From positions 5,167 through 69,166 of the forward strand of contig DJYK01000019.1 of the NCBI GenBank assembly GCA_002450095.1: a stretch of DNA of 64,000 nucleotides. Reading direction: 5' to 3'. The first letter of the stretch is position 1. Each line of letters opens with the position of its first letter. The position numbers and the translations under genes were made by a program. This document shows positions 1 to 8,930 of the stretch, one piece after another. This DNA is from Mageeibacillus sp. UBA6980 (GTDB lineage: Bacteria > Bacillota > Clostridia > Saccharofermentanales > Saccharofermentanaceae). Under the pieces are notes generated by a model, which was given only the letters and a program-made list of their open reading frames with translations, was not told the origin of the DNA and ran no database searches.

Positions 1-1181
1 CTCTTTTTACGGGTTGTGCATCAGGTGCTTCGGAGAATGCCGAGGGAGGCTCCGCTTCCGCATCGGGAGGAGATTTTACCGTAGGTGCTATCTATATCAA
101 CAGCCAGAACGATACGGCAGGTTATACATACGCACATCATCAGGGCATTATCAAGGCGATGGAAGCCCTCGGTCTTTCTCCTTCGACCGATCTTAAGATC
201 ATTGATAACGTACCCGAGGACGACGAGCAGGTAAGGACTGCGATCGAGCAGCTTGCAGGTCAGGGATGCAATATAATCTTCGGTATCAGCTTCGGCTATC
301 TTACGGCTTTTTCCGAAGCCGCTGAAGAGTATCCCGACATAGTCTTCTGCCATGCAACGGGCTATCTTTCCAATGAGACTAATTTCAATAACTATTTCGG
401 ACGTATCTATCAGGCGCGTTACCTTGCAGGTATTGCAGCAGGTTATAAGTCTCTCGAGACAGGCAACAACGATATCGGTTACGTCTCCGCATGGGGAACC
501 GAGTATGCCGAGACTTGCTCCGGTATTAATGCTTTCGCTCTCGGTGCACAGTCTGTCAATCCCGACGCAGTCGTACATGTTGACCAGATATCCGACTGGG
601 GCAACCAGGAACTCGAGCGTCAGGCTGCAGAAGTCCTCGTAAGCTCATATAACTGCGGAGTTATCGCACAGCACTGTGATTCCGCCCAGCCTCAGATTGT
701 TGCCCAGGAGCAGGGCGTTTACGGATGCGGTTACAATTCCGATATGGCTAACGAAGCTCCCGATGCACACCTTACGGCTCCCGTATGGAACTGGGATGTT
801 TTCTATCAGCTCGCCATCGAGACGGCAATGAACGAGGCTTCCGCTTCGGAGTTTGTAACTAATATCGGCGGTAACTACTACGGCGGTCTTGCAGAAGGCA
901 TGGTCGACATATCGCCCCTTACTGACAACAACGCTCCCGAGGCTTCCGAAGCCATCGAGATCGCAAGAGACCTTATGGTTTCCGGACAGTGGGATGTATT
1001 CTCCGGAACAGCGCTCGTATTCTCAGGTGAAGAAGGTTCCGTTACTGTCGAGCAGGTAAGCCGTGATCTTATGGATAACGAAGGTCAGATCATCGTCGGC
1101 GCCGGTGAGGGTTCTGTCGATGACAGCGTTATTCAGGGTTCCATGAATTATTACGTTGCCGGTGTAGTAGCCGAGTCTTGA
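1..1181 (+). CDS. BMP-family (PnrA/BmpA-like) nucleoside-binding lipoprotein, 5' end cut by window edge
   Basis: Substrate-binding lipoprotein of an ABC importer, likely for purine nucleosides. The frame is open from base 3, well upstream of the first ATG (159), so the gene begins outside the window. The first visible residues are a lipobox, LFTGC, with the lipidated Cys at bases 15-17, followed by a Gly/Ser/Ala-rich linker. The mature domain starts with FTVGAIYIN and contains NYFGRIYQARYLAGIAAGY and IAQHCDS, as in BMP-domain proteins. The gene lies 16 bp upstream of a nucleoside-type double-domain ATPase and two permeases, which supports the assignment. About 392 residues are visible and only the signal peptide is missing. 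The nucleoside substrate is inferred from family and context. Confidence 0.9.
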   Translation, partial: LFTGCASGASENAEGGSASASGGDFTVGAIYINSQNDTAGYTYAHHQGIIKAMEALGLSPSTDLKIIDNVPEDDEQVRTAIEQLAGQGCNIIFGISFGYLTAFSEAAEEYPDIVFCHATGYLSNETNFNNYFGRIYQARYLAGIAAGYKSLETGNNDIGYVSAWGTEYAETCSGINAFALGAQSVNPDAVVHVDQISDWGNQELERQAAEVLVSSYNCGVIAQHCDSAQPQIVAQEQGVYGCGYNSDMANEAPDAHLTAPVWNWDVFYQLAIETAMNEASASEFVTNIGGNYYGGLAEGMVDISPLTDNNAPEASEAIEIARDLMVSGQWDVFSGTALVFSGEEGSVTVEQVSRDLMDNEGQIIVGAGEGSVDDSVIQGSMNYYVAGVVAES

Positions 1182-1197
1182 TAGAGGGGATATCAGT

Positions 1198-2805
1198 ATG
1201 GCAGCATCCGAATATGCTATCGAATTGAGAGGTATATCCAAGAGCTTCGGTTCGGTTGCCGCCAATAAAAATATAAATCTGAATCTTAAGAAGGGGGAGA
1301 TCCTCGCCCTTCTCGGCGAGAACGGTTCGGGTAAGACCACTCTTATGAACATGCTGTCGGGCATCTATACGCCTGACAGCGGTTCTGTTTTTGTCGACGG
1401 TAAGAAAGTTGTGATCTCATCTCCGGATGATGCCGGCAGGCTCGGTATAGGAATGGTCCATCAGCATTTTAAGCTCGTTGACAGGTTTACTGCCGCCGAC
1501 AATATCTGGATAGGTAAGAGAAACAGCGGTTTCTTCCTTAAGAAGGATCGTAACAAGCAGATAGAAGAGCTGGTATCCAAATTCGGATTTGAAATGGATC
1601 TTGGCAAGACAGTTGCCAATATGTCTGTCTCCGAGAAGCAGACTCTGGAGATCATAAAGGTTCTTTGCTACGGAGCCAAGGTCATAATACTCGACGAGCC
1701 GACGGCCGTTCTGACGGTTCAGGAGATTAAGAAGCTTTTTGACGTGTGCCGCAAGATGAAAGAGAGCGGGCACTCTATAATAATCATTACTCACAAACTC
1801 AACGAAGTCATGGAGATATCCGACAGAGTCGCCGTCCTTCGCAAGGGCGAATACATAGATACCGTTGTTACAAAACAGACGAGCGGGATCAAGCTTACCG
1901 AGCTTATGGTCGGGCATAAGGTGACTCTTAATATCGACAGACCGGTTATAGAGAAAGCAAAGCCCTTACTCGAGGTCAGAGAGCTCTGTGTAGATAATGA
2001 TGAAGGACTTCCCGCCGTAGATAACATGAATTTCTACATAAGAGGCGGTGAGGTGCTCGGTGTCGCCGGTATCGCCGGAAGCGGTCAGAAGGAGCTTTGT
2101 GAAGCCATTATGGGACTTCGCAAGGTAAGATCCGGTAAGATCGTTCATAAGGGTAAAAACCTCATAGGCAAGAACGTAAGACAGATCGCAGACCTCGGTG
2201 TAGCCATGAGCTTCGTACCGGAGGATCGTCTCGGTATGGGACTTGCGCCTTCTCTGTCAGTTGCAGACAACATGATCCTTAAAGACTATTTTAAGGGGAA
2301 AGGACTTATAGTAGATCGTAAGAAAGCTCGTGAAGAGGCTTCCGAGATCGTCGATAAGTTCCGGATAGCGACTCCGTCCGTCGATACACCCGTAAGAAAG
2401 CTCTCCGGAGGAAATGTTCAGAAAGTCCTTCTCGGTCGCGAGATCAAGTCTGAACCCAATGTGCTTATAACCGCATATCCCGTAAGAGGACTCGATATCA
2501 ATTCCTCTTACAATATCTATGACATAATCAATGAACAGAAGAAGAAAGGCGTCGGTATCCTCTTTGTAGGTGAGGATCTCGATGTAATGCTGTCGCTTTG
2601 CGATAAGATCATGGTCATGTGCCACGGAAAGCTTCAGGGTGTCGTCAACGCTCCGCAGGCATCCAAAGAGCAGATCGGACTTATGATGACCGGTGCCATC
2701 GACATTACTTCGGTAAACGACAAGATCGCCGGTATCGCCCGTGATTCCCAGCTTACCGAAGAAGAGTGGGACGAAGCATCTGATATGAGCGAGGTGAATG
2801 AATAA
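1198..2805 (+). CDS. Nucleoside/sugar-type ABC transporter ATPase with two ATP-binding domains (NupO/YufO-like)
   Basis: Cytoplasmic energy-coupling subunit, 535 aa, with two fused nucleotide-binding domains. Domain 1 has Walker A GENGSGKTT at residues 40-48, a divergent signature (MSVSEKQ) and Walker B VIILDEPTAVL. Domain 2 has a degenerate Walker A (GIAGSGQKE), a good signature (LSGGNVQKVLLGRE) and a Walker B region ending in AYPVRGLD. This asymmetry is normal in the family that includes RbsA, MglA and YufO. The start ATG has an AGAGGGG ribosome site about 9 nt upstream. Its stop overlaps the next start (TAATG). With its neighbours it forms a complete nucleoside-type importer. Confidence 0.93.
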   Translation: MAASEYAIELRGISKSFGSVAANKNINLNLKKGEILALLGENGSGKTTLMNMLSGIYTPDSGSVFVDGKKVVISSPDDAGRLGIGMVHQHFKLVDRFTAADNIWIGKRNSGFFLKKDRNKQIEELVSKFGFEMDLGKTVANMSVSEKQTLEIIKVLCYGAKVIILDEPTAVLTVQEIKKLFDVCRKMKESGHSIIIITHKLNEVMEISDRVAVLRKGEYIDTVVTKQTSGIKLTELMVGHKVTLNIDRPVIEKAKPLLEVRELCVDNDEGLPAVDNMNFYIRGGEVLGVAGIAGSGQKELCEAIMGLRKVRSGKIVHKGKNLIGKNVRQIADLGVAMSFVPEDRLGMGLAPSLSVADNMILKDYFKGKGLIVDRKKAREEASEIVDKFRIATPSVDTPVRKLSGGNVQKVLLGREIKSEPNVLITAYPVRGLDINSSYNIYDIINEQKKKGVGILFVGEDLDVMLSLCDKIMVMCHGKLQGVVNAPQASKEQIGLMMTGAIDITSVNDKIAGIARDSQLTEEEWDEASDMSEVNE

Positions 2806-3905
2806 TGAAGCTTCATCTTGTAAGAAGAAGTGTAAAAGTCTCACAGAAGATAATCCTCTATATCGCAGGCATACTTTTGTCATTTGTGATAGGCGGGATA
2901 TTCCTGGCTTCTCTCGGGATAAATCCTCTGTCCTATTATCGCGATATGATCACCATTGGACTTATCGGAAACTATTATCCCGCCAAGAGCATCGAGGGGC
3001 TTTTGAAGCTGTTCGTACCTTTGCTCATAACGTCACTCGCGCTGGCGCTGTCGTTTAAGATGAGATTCTGGAACATAGGCGGTGAGGGTGAGTTCATAAC
3101 AGGAGCGATATTCGCCTCTGTCGTTGCATTTACTCTGGAAGATACGATGCCTCGTATCCTTCTTATAATCGTTATGTGTATCGCAGCCTCTTTGTCAGCC
3201 GGCTTTATAGGATTCATAACCGCACATCTTAAGGTCAGGTTCAACACAAACGAGACACTGGTCACGCTGATGATCAATTACATAATGCTCTACGTGATCA
3301 AATATATAGGCGAGACCAAGGCGGACTGGAACTTCTTCTTAAGAGAGGATTCGGAGCGTCCGGTCTTTGCCAAATTCCCTGAGAATGCGATCATGGAAGG
3401 CTTTAAGATCGGAAACTTCAAGCTGCTCTATACTGTCATCGCCGCTTTAGCGATCGCGGTATTGGTGTTCTTCTACTTAAAAAGCACCAAGCACGGATAT
3501 GAGATATCCGTTGTCGGCGACAGTATCAATACAGCCAAGTACGCCGGAATGAGCGTCTATAAGATAACGGTGAGGACCATATTCCTCTCGGCTGCTCTGA
3601 TCGGTCTTGCTGGCGCTTTTACGGCGTCCGCATCGGGAACGATCTCGACGGATATTACCAATAATGTCGGCTGGACCGGCGTAATAGTAGCATGGCTGTC
3701 CAAGCTGTCCGTACCTGTCATAGGGATCGTAAGCCTTCTCATTTCCGTCCTTCAGTACGGCTGTCAGGCGGCTTCGGCTTCCTATTCACAGATAGACCAC
3801 AACTTCGCCGATCTTATGCAGGGAATATTCTTATTCTCGATACTCGCGGCGGACTTCTTTGCCAATTTCAAGATAGTCAGGACAGGGAGAAAGACGGATG
3901 CTTGA
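2805..3905 (+). CDS. ABC transporter permease, nucleoside type (NupP/YufP-like)
   Basis: Polytopic membrane subunit of 366 aa in the BPD_transp_2 class used by ribose and nucleoside importers. It has about eight hydrophobic segments, and segments such as MRFWNIGGEGEFITGAIFAS and VRFNTNETLVTLMINYI are typical of YufP-type permeases. Translation is coupled to the ATPase gene by a TAATG overlap, and the second permease gene overlaps its 3' end by 8 bp. The order lipoprotein, ATPase, permease, permease matches BmpA-NupO-NupP-NupQ operons. Substrate specificity is inferred. Confidence 0.9.
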   Translation: MKLHLVRRSVKVSQKIILYIAGILLSFVIGGIFLASLGINPLSYYRDMITIGLIGNYYPAKSIEGLLKLFVPLLITSLALALSFKMRFWNIGGEGEFITGAIFASVVAFTLEDTMPRILLIIVMCIAASLSAGFIGFITAHLKVRFNTNETLVTLMINYIMLYVIKYIGETKADWNFFLREDSERPVFAKFPENAIMEGFKIGNFKLLYTVIAALAIAVLVFFYLKSTKHGYEISVVGDSINTAKYAGMSVYKITVRTIFLSAALIGLAGAFTASASGTISTDITNNVGWTGVIVAWLSKLSVPVIGIVSLLISVLQYGCQAASASYSQIDHNFADLMQGIFLFSILAADFFANFKIVRTGRKTDA

Positions 3906-4884
3906 AGTAATTACACTGTTTCTGTTTAATATCGTAATCTACAGCGTGCCGCTTCTGTATGCGACGAGTGGCGAGATCATGGTGGAAAAATCCGGATCCC
4001 TTAACCTCGGCGTAGAGGGAACGATGGCTATAGGCGCGGTGTTCGGCTACCTTGCGGGGTGTCATGCGGATTCGCTCCTTGCAGGTGTTCTGGTGAGTTT
4101 TATCTCGGCCGCTATCGTCGGATCCGTCTTCTGTCTTTTTACCATCACGCTCCAGGCAAATCAGAACGTAACCGGCCTTACCATCACGACCATCGGCGTT
4201 GCCGTATACTTCTTTATAGGAAATGCTCTGGGTGCCGATTGGCCTTATATGAGGGACTGCACAAGGCTCTCGTCTTCATTTAATGCTATCGAGATCCCGC
4301 TTCTGTCGAAGATCCCGCTCCTGGGCAAGGCATTCTTCTCCCACAATATCCTTGTATATCTCTCGGTGATCCTGGCCGTGCTTATCTGGGTCTATTTCGA
4401 GAAGACCGTCCCGGGCCTGAGACTCCGCTCCATAGGTGAGAATCCGGGCGCCGCCGACTCTCTCGGAGTAAACATCGTCCGCTACAAATACCTCCACATC
4501 ATGGCAGGATCCGGCATCATGGGAATCGGGGGTTACTACATGGGACTTAACATGGGCGGAACATTCGAGGGAAGCAACTGCTGGATCAACGGCTACGGCT
4601 GGATCGCGATCGCTCTCGTTATCTTCGCCAACTGGTCCACGCTTCACGCTGTCATCGGCACATTTGTCTTCGGATTCTTTAACACTTTGCGTGTCTACAA
4701 CATGCCTCTGGCAACAAATTTTCCCAATACTCTGGGCTGGCTGTCAAAGGTCCCCGCGCAGTTCTTCTCCGCGCTGCCTTTTATAGTGACGCTTCTTGTC
4801 CTGATCGTAAACTCAATAAGAAGCCGCAAGGGAAGCGGCTGTCCTTCCGCTATCGGAGTCAACTACTACAGGGAAGACCGCTGA
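3898..4884 (+). CDS. ABC transporter permease, nucleoside type (NupQ/YufQ-like)
   Basis: Second membrane subunit of the nucleoside-type importer, 328 aa. It carries the sequence SGEIMVEKSGSLNLGVEGTM near the N-terminus, a hallmark of the YufQ branch, and IGENPGAADSLGVNIVRYKY in the cytoplasmic loop. The start overlaps the previous gene by 8 bp, implying translational coupling. The gene ends the operon. No clear T-tailed hairpin follows. A 61-bp tandem repeat begins 37 bp after the stop. Confidence 0.9.
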   Translation: MLEVITLFLFNIVIYSVPLLYATSGEIMVEKSGSLNLGVEGTMAIGAVFGYLAGCHADSLLAGVLVSFISAAIVGSVFCLFTITLQANQNVTGLTITTIGVAVYFFIGNALGADWPYMRDCTRLSSSFNAIEIPLLSKIPLLGKAFFSHNILVYLSVILAVLIWVYFEKTVPGLRLRSIGENPGAADSLGVNIVRYKYLHIMAGSGIMGIGGYYMGLNMGGTFEGSNCWINGYGWIAIALVIFANWSTLHAVIGTFVFGFFNTLRVYNMPLATNFPNTLGWLSKVPAQFFSALPFIVTLLVLIVNSIRSRKGSGCPSAIGVNYYREDR

Positions 4885-4920
4885 CGCTCGCTTTAGCCTT
4901 TGGCTTGATGGCGCCCGGAA

Positions 4921-5042
4921 AGTTTATGTAAAAGTTGATTTTCCCCGGAAAACATTAACTGAAACCTTAATTTCTTCGAAAAGTTTATGTAGAAGTTGAT
5001 ATTTTGGGAAAAACATTAACTTTCACATTAAGTTTCTGTCCG
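4921..5042 (+). repeat. Imperfect 61-bp tandem repeat (two units) with internal inverted repeats
   Basis: Unit 1 (4921-4981) and unit 2 (4982-5042) both start with AGTTTATGTA, continue with AAGTTGAT and ACATTAACT at the same offsets, and end in a TTTCT-rich stretch. In each unit AGTTTATGT faces ACATTAACT as an imperfect inverted repeat. Unit 1 also has TTTTCC/GGAAAA at its centre. The stretch from 4885 to 5103 holds no gene. The function is unknown; each unit could fold as an extragenic palindrome or act as a transcript-end structure. Confidence 0.75.
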
Positions 5043-5103
5043 GGACTTGTTTTCAGGTCTAAAAGAAGTTATCATCGCTTAAGGAATAGGTGGATTAGAT
5101 AAT

Positions 5104-5907
5104 ATGAGATTAGACTTTAATGACGAGTACAAGATCGCCAAGGTTTTGTATATTCAAAAAGAATTGGAAAGACTTCCGAATGCGCATCGAGCCGGCGGTT
5201 CCGCTGCAGTGAGGATCTATTCTCCGGAAGGCAGGGTACTTCACACTTATAAGCTGAACCGGGCGAAGAATATTAAGTACGGACAGATAGCGGATCGAAG
5301 GGTCATGCTGAATTCATTAAGAAAGCAGATATTATCTGCTTTAAACGTTAATCCGAATGAATATCATATTCAGATAACTTCTCTTTACAAGATCGGAGAA
5401 AAAGAGTGGGAGCAGATGAAGTCTTCGAGCAATAACAGACCGATCGATTCCGACTATTGGTTTGACGGGATACATATGAGATCGAGATTTGAACTTAATA
5501 CTGCAACTGTACTTAAGACGCTCGGGCTGGAGTTTAAATATGAACCGAGGCTCGTGATAGGAGGAAAAGAGATCCATCCTGATTTTGTAGTCCGGCTTCC
5601 CGAGTTTCAGGTTTGTTTTGTTATAGAGTGCATGGGAAGGATAGGAAATAATTCATACGATCATGATGCGGTCAACCGCTTGAAGCTTCTTATGGACGGG
5701 GGATTCATACCATACAGGGACTTTCTGGTGTTAGGAGGTTCGGAGAAGTTCATACCGTCGGAAGAATGGATATCGAATGCGATCGTATCAATCGTGAACG
5801 CGATCGCTTCGGAATTTGTTTTCCGCGTTTCAACCGACGTGAAGCGCCTTCCGCGGGCATATGTGCAGGAGAGTATAGAAGAGAGGATCGCCCGCGAATT
5901 TAAATAA
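5104..5907 (+). CDS. Uncharacterised protein with a PD-(D/E)XK nuclease-like region
   Basis: 267 aa, no signal peptide or membrane segment. The N-terminal ~100 residues resemble nothing I recognise. Residues ~120-185 show a pattern seen in restriction-endonuclease-like folds: SRFELN, then about 27 residues later HPDF, then IECMG on a following hydrophobic strand (FVIECMG). The usual final Lys is absent, as in several divergent members of the fold. A ribosome site AGGTGG lies about 10 nt before the ATG. The gene is monocistronic and flanked by the tandem repeat and a sigma-factor unit. Activity is inference; a structure-based search would settle it. Confidence 0.7.
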   Translation: MRLDFNDEYKIAKVLYIQKELERLPNAHRAGGSAAVRIYSPEGRVLHTYKLNRAKNIKYGQIADRRVMLNSLRKQILSALNVNPNEYHIQITSLYKIGEKEWEQMKSSSNNRPIDSDYWFDGIHMRSRFELNTATVLKTLGLEFKYEPRLVIGGKEIHPDFVVRLPEFQVCFVIECMGRIGNNSYDHDAVNRLKLLMDGGFIPYRDFLVLGGSEKFIPSEEWISNAIVSIVNAIASEFVFRVSTDVKRLPRAYVQESIEERIAREFK

Positions 5908-5953
5908 GTTGTGACCTTTATACTTTACTTTCCGTCTTAATGGACAAGGAGGG

Positions 5954-5962
5954 TGTTATAAT
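5954..5962 (+). promoter_or_regulatory. Extended -10 promoter for the ECF sigma/anti-sigma unit
   Basis: TGTTATAAT matches the extended -10 consensus exactly. No good -35 box is visible at 17 bp. The predicted transcript would start near 5969, about 25 nt before the sigma-factor start. Confidence 0.6.
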
Positions 5963-5993
5963 GGTCTTATAAATAATCAAAAGGTTTTTATCG

Positions 5994-6563
5994 TTGATGG
6001 AAGATAATCAGATCGTTGATTTGTATTTTAAGAGGGATGAACAGGCTATAACCGTCACCCGGGATAAATACGGAAGGCTTCTTCGAAGCGTGTCTTACGG
6101 TATATTAAAAAGTCACGAGGACTCGGAGGAGTGTGAGAATGATACATATCTTAAGGCATGGAATGTCATGCCTCCGCAAAGACCTTCGATTCTAAGTGCT
6201 TTTCTTTCCAAGATAACGAGAAACCTCGCGCTTGACCGGTACGATAAGATGCATGCGGCCAAAAGAGGGGGCGGAGAAGTGCCTCTGATCATCGATGAGC
6301 TTCAGGAGTGTATTGCTGATATGAGCGCCGCATCTTCGGATGATGAGACTGAGGGGACTTTGCTTAAGGCGATAATAGACGAGTTCCTTGATGGTTTGGC
6401 GGAAGACAGCCGTAAGATTTTTATGAGACGTTATTTCTTCGGTGACAGCGTGAATGAGATAGCAGACAGATTCGGGTTCGGGAAAAGTAAGGTCAAGATG
6501 AGCCTTCAAAGAGCTCGCGAAGGCCTGAAAGACAAGCTTAATAAGGAGGGGTACTATGTCTAA
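5994..6563 (+). CDS. ECF-type RNA polymerase sigma factor
   Basis: 189 aa sigma-70-like protein of ECF size. Region 2 is visible at ~20-85 (RLLRSVSYGILKSHEDSEECENDTYLKAW, split here as RLLRSVSYG and EECENDTYLKAW), with ITRNLALDRYDK matching the 2.4 helix. Region 4 is at ~130-185, with FMRRYFFGDSVNEIADRFG and VKMSLQRAREGLKDKL. The start is TTG at 5994 or ATG at 5997. An AAGG ribosome site is better spaced for the TTG. The 3' end overlaps the next gene by 8 bp, and that gene encodes the likely membrane anti-sigma factor. The target regulon is not visible. Confidence 0.85.
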   Translation: MMEDNQIVDLYFKRDEQAITVTRDKYGRLLRSVSYGILKSHEDSEECENDTYLKAWNVMPPQRPSILSAFLSKITRNLALDRYDKMHAAKRGGGEVPLIIDELQECIADMSAASSDDETEGTLLKAIIDEFLDGLAEDSRKIFMRRYFFGDSVNEIADRFGFGKSKVKMSLQRAREGLKDKLNKEGYYV

Positions 6564-7362
6564 AGAAGATGAAGCAAAGCGCCTGCTCCGTGCAATCGGC
6601 GATGTCGACGAAAGATTCATAGCGGAAGCTATGGAGGAAAAACCCAGGTCTTCAAAGAGAGCGGCCGTAACCGTTCTAAGGCAGTACAGGGGACTTATAA
6701 TAACTGCAGCCGCTGCCGTTATCATTCTGCTTGCGGGTTCCGTAGTATTGAAAGTGATGAACACTCATTCTAATACAGCAACGGAGACTTACCCGCATTT
6801 TGCGGATGGGGTGAATGAGGACAGCATCCGTAATTATTCGGCGGACGCTGAAGTGTACAGCGATATACCGACCGAGGCGGCCTGCGCTGAGGAGGCAGCT
6901 TACGATAACGGTCAGGCTCCGAACGAAGAGGAAACCGATCAGTGCCTGTCAGGATCCGCGTCAGGTCCCATAGTCAGAAATCGTGTCTCCGAAGAGGAAT
7001 TATCGGAAAATTACGGGATTACCGTCAGTGTTCCCGATAGTATCAACGGCAGTGCCGACAGGCAGTTCTATTATATGGAGGATCAGGATTCGAGGTGCGT
7101 AGAGGTCGTCTATACGGATGCCGATGACAATGAGGTCTGTACCGTAAGAAGAGCAGAAGGAAGTGCGGATCTTGTAAGTTCTGATGCCTGCTACAGCGTG
7201 ATTAATAAGATAAATATCGATGGCCTTGAGAATGTAAGACTGTTCGGTGACGGACAGACCTTCGGATTTGCAGAATGGGCTTCAGGGGAATACCGATATT
7301 CTGTATCGACTGTTGCCTTGAGCGAAGATGAATTGATCGAATTGATAAGTCTTATCAGTTAA
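6556..7362 (+). CDS. Putative membrane-anchored anti-sigma factor
   Basis: 268 aa. The N-terminal cytoplasmic part contains AIGDVDERFIAEA, a short motif common at the start of clostridial sigma-partner membrane proteins. A single membrane segment (GLIITAAAAVIILLAGSVV) lies at ~50-70. An acidic external domain of about 190 residues follows; I do not recognise it. The gene overlaps the sigma gene by 8 bp and has an AGGAGGGG ribosome site. The job is inferred from coupling and topology: to hold the sigma factor until an external signal. The external region from ~140 to the end could be a sensor. Confidence 0.7.
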   Translation: MSKEDEAKRLLRAIGDVDERFIAEAMEEKPRSSKRAAVTVLRQYRGLIITAAAAVIILLAGSVVLKVMNTHSNTATETYPHFADGVNEDSIRNYSADAEVYSDIPTEAACAEEAAYDNGQAPNEEETDQCLSGSASGPIVRNRVSEEELSENYGITVSVPDSINGSADRQFYYMEDQDSRCVEVVYTDADDNEVCTVRRAEGSADLVSSDACYSVINKINIDGLENVRLFGDGQTFGFAEWASGEYRYSVSTVALSEDELIELISLIS

Positions 7363-7388
7363 ACTCTATCGCACTAAAGTGTTTTGGG

Positions 7389-7397
7389 TGATATAAT
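7389..7397 (+). promoter_or_regulatory. Extended -10 promoter for the amino-acid ABC operon
   Basis: TGATATAAT is a perfect extended -10. It lies 53 bp upstream of the lipoprotein start, so the leader would be about 45 nt with a strong AAGGGGG ribosome site. Confidence 0.6.
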
Positions 7398-7450
7398 ACG
7401 CGGGTATGTTTAAAAACTATCATTGATAAAGTCAGTTTAAGGGGGTTTTT

Positions 7451-8245
7451 ATGAAGAAGTTTTTAACTATTGCACTCGCGGCATGTATGTTGGCTATGCC
7501 TCTTACGGCTTGCAGCACTGAAGGATCCGCAGTGGAGTCAGGAGCTGTATCCGACGGTAAGTTTGTAGTAGGCTTTGACGCCGAGTTCCCTCCGATGGGA
7601 TTCATTGCAGATGACGGTTCCTATACGGGATTTGACCTCGATCTTGCAGCAGAGGTTGCGGACAGATTAGGTCTCGAGTTCGTAGCTCAGCCTATTGCAT
7701 GGGATTCCAAGGATCAGGAATTGAACTCCGGTAATATCGACTGCATCTGGAACGGTTTTACCATCAGCGGTCGTGAAGATGCTTATGCCTGGACGGATGC
7801 TTATATGGCCAACAACCAGGTAGTAGTAGTTAACGAGGGTTCTGATATCGCTTCTCTTGCCGATCTTGCAGGTGCCGTTGTTGCGGTTCAGAAGGATTCG
7901 TCCGGACTTGCCGCTCTCGAAGAGAATACTGAGCTTCTCGATTCATTCGCTGAGCTTGTTCAGGTTGACGATTATCTCAACGCCATGATGGAACTCGAGT
8001 CCGGCGCAGTCGATGCTATCGTAATGGATGAGATCGTTGCCCGTTACCAGATCCAGCAGTCCGGCAGCAGCTTTGTTGTTCTAGACGAGGCTATCGCGGC
8101 TGAGGAGTACGGCGTAGGTTTTGCTCTTGATAACACTGAGCTTCGCGATCAGGTTCAAGAGGCTCTTGAGCAGATGGCCGCTGACGGAACACTCGCACAG
8201 ATCTCCAACGAGTGGTTTGGTGAAGACATTACGACTATCGGATAA
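7451..8245 (+). CDS. Amino-acid ABC transporter substrate-binding lipoprotein
   Basis: 264 aa, SBP_bac_3 family. The signal peptide ends in lipobox LTAC (Cys at ~21). The mature protein opens with FVVGFDAEFPPMGFIADDG and continues GFDLDLAAEVADRLG, typical of Glu/Gln/Arg/Lys/His-binding proteins. DKDEL-like and CIWNGFTISG segments are also consistent with the family. It is followed by one permease and one ATPase gene, giving a complete polar amino-acid importer. The exact amino acid cannot be read from the sequence. Confidence 0.92.
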   Translation: MKKFLTIALAACMLAMPLTACSTEGSAVESGAVSDGKFVVGFDAEFPPMGFIADDGSYTGFDLDLAAEVADRLGLEFVAQPIAWDSKDQELNSGNIDCIWNGFTISGREDAYAWTDAYMANNQVVVVNEGSDIASLADLAGAVVAVQKDSSGLAALEENTELLDSFAELVQVDDYLNAMMELESGAVDAIVMDEIVARYQIQQSGSSFVVLDEAIAAEEYGVGFALDNTELRDQVQEALEQMAADGTLAQISNEWFGEDITTIG

Positions 8246-8248
8246 TCG

Positions 8249-8920
8249 ATGGAAGCGTTAACGTCGACATTGATTCAGCTTGCAGGCGGATTAAGATTCA
8301 CATTAGGGATCTTTTTCCTGACATTGCTCTTTTCCATACCCCTCGGGCTTCTTGTAGCCCGGGGGCGTATGTCAAAAAATAAGATCCTGGCGGGTTTGGT
8401 CAGGATCTATATTTCCATTATGAGAGGAACACCTCTCATGCTTCAGTTGCTGCTCGTGTACTTCGGTCCTTATTATGTCTTTGCCGTAAAGCTGAGCGAT
8501 CTTGACGTCGGACCTTTTAAGTACAGGTTCGTGGCAACCATTATAGGTTTCTCGTTAAACTATGCTGCATACTTCGCAGAGATCTTCAGGGGAGGCATTC
8601 AGTCGATGCCTGTAGGTCAGTACGAAGCAGCGCAGATATTGGGATTCTCCCGGGCGCAGACTTTTTTCAGGATCATTCTTCCTCAGGTCGTAAAACGAGT
8701 GCTCCCCGCAGTTACGAACGAAGTCATTACCCTTGTTAAGGATACTTCGCTCGCCCAGGTCCTTGCGGTTACGGAAATGTTTACTATGGCCAAGAACCTC
8801 GCATCTGCTCAGGTTTCCGTCATGCCTTTCATCGCGGCAGGCGTGTTCTACTATGTGATGAACGGAATAATCGAGATCGTTATGAACCGGTTTGAGAAAT
8901 CGATGAGCTATTATCAGTAA
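8249..8920 (+). CDS. Amino-acid ABC transporter permease (HisM/GlnP type)
   Basis: 223 aa membrane protein with about five membrane segments. RGTPLMLQLLLVYFG and the EAA loop (YEAAQILGFSRAQTFFRIILP, here split as EAAQILGFSR and FFRIILP) identify the polar amino-acid permease family. VKDTSLAQVLAVTE near the C-terminus is also conserved. The start is 3 bp after the lipoprotein stop. As a single permease gene it likely forms a homodimer in the transporter. Confidence 0.93.
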   Translation: MEALTSTLIQLAGGLRFTLGIFFLTLLFSIPLGLLVARGRMSKNKILAGLVRIYISIMRGTPLMLQLLLVYFGPYYVFAVKLSDLDVGPFKYRFVATIIGFSLNYAAYFAEIFRGGIQSMPVGQYEAAQILGFSRAQTFFRIILPQVVKRVLPAVTNEVITLVKDTSLAQVLAVTEMFTMAKNLASAQVSVMPFIAAGVFYYVMNGIIEIVMNRFEKSMSYYQ

Positions 8921-8930
8921 GAGGTGTCCC

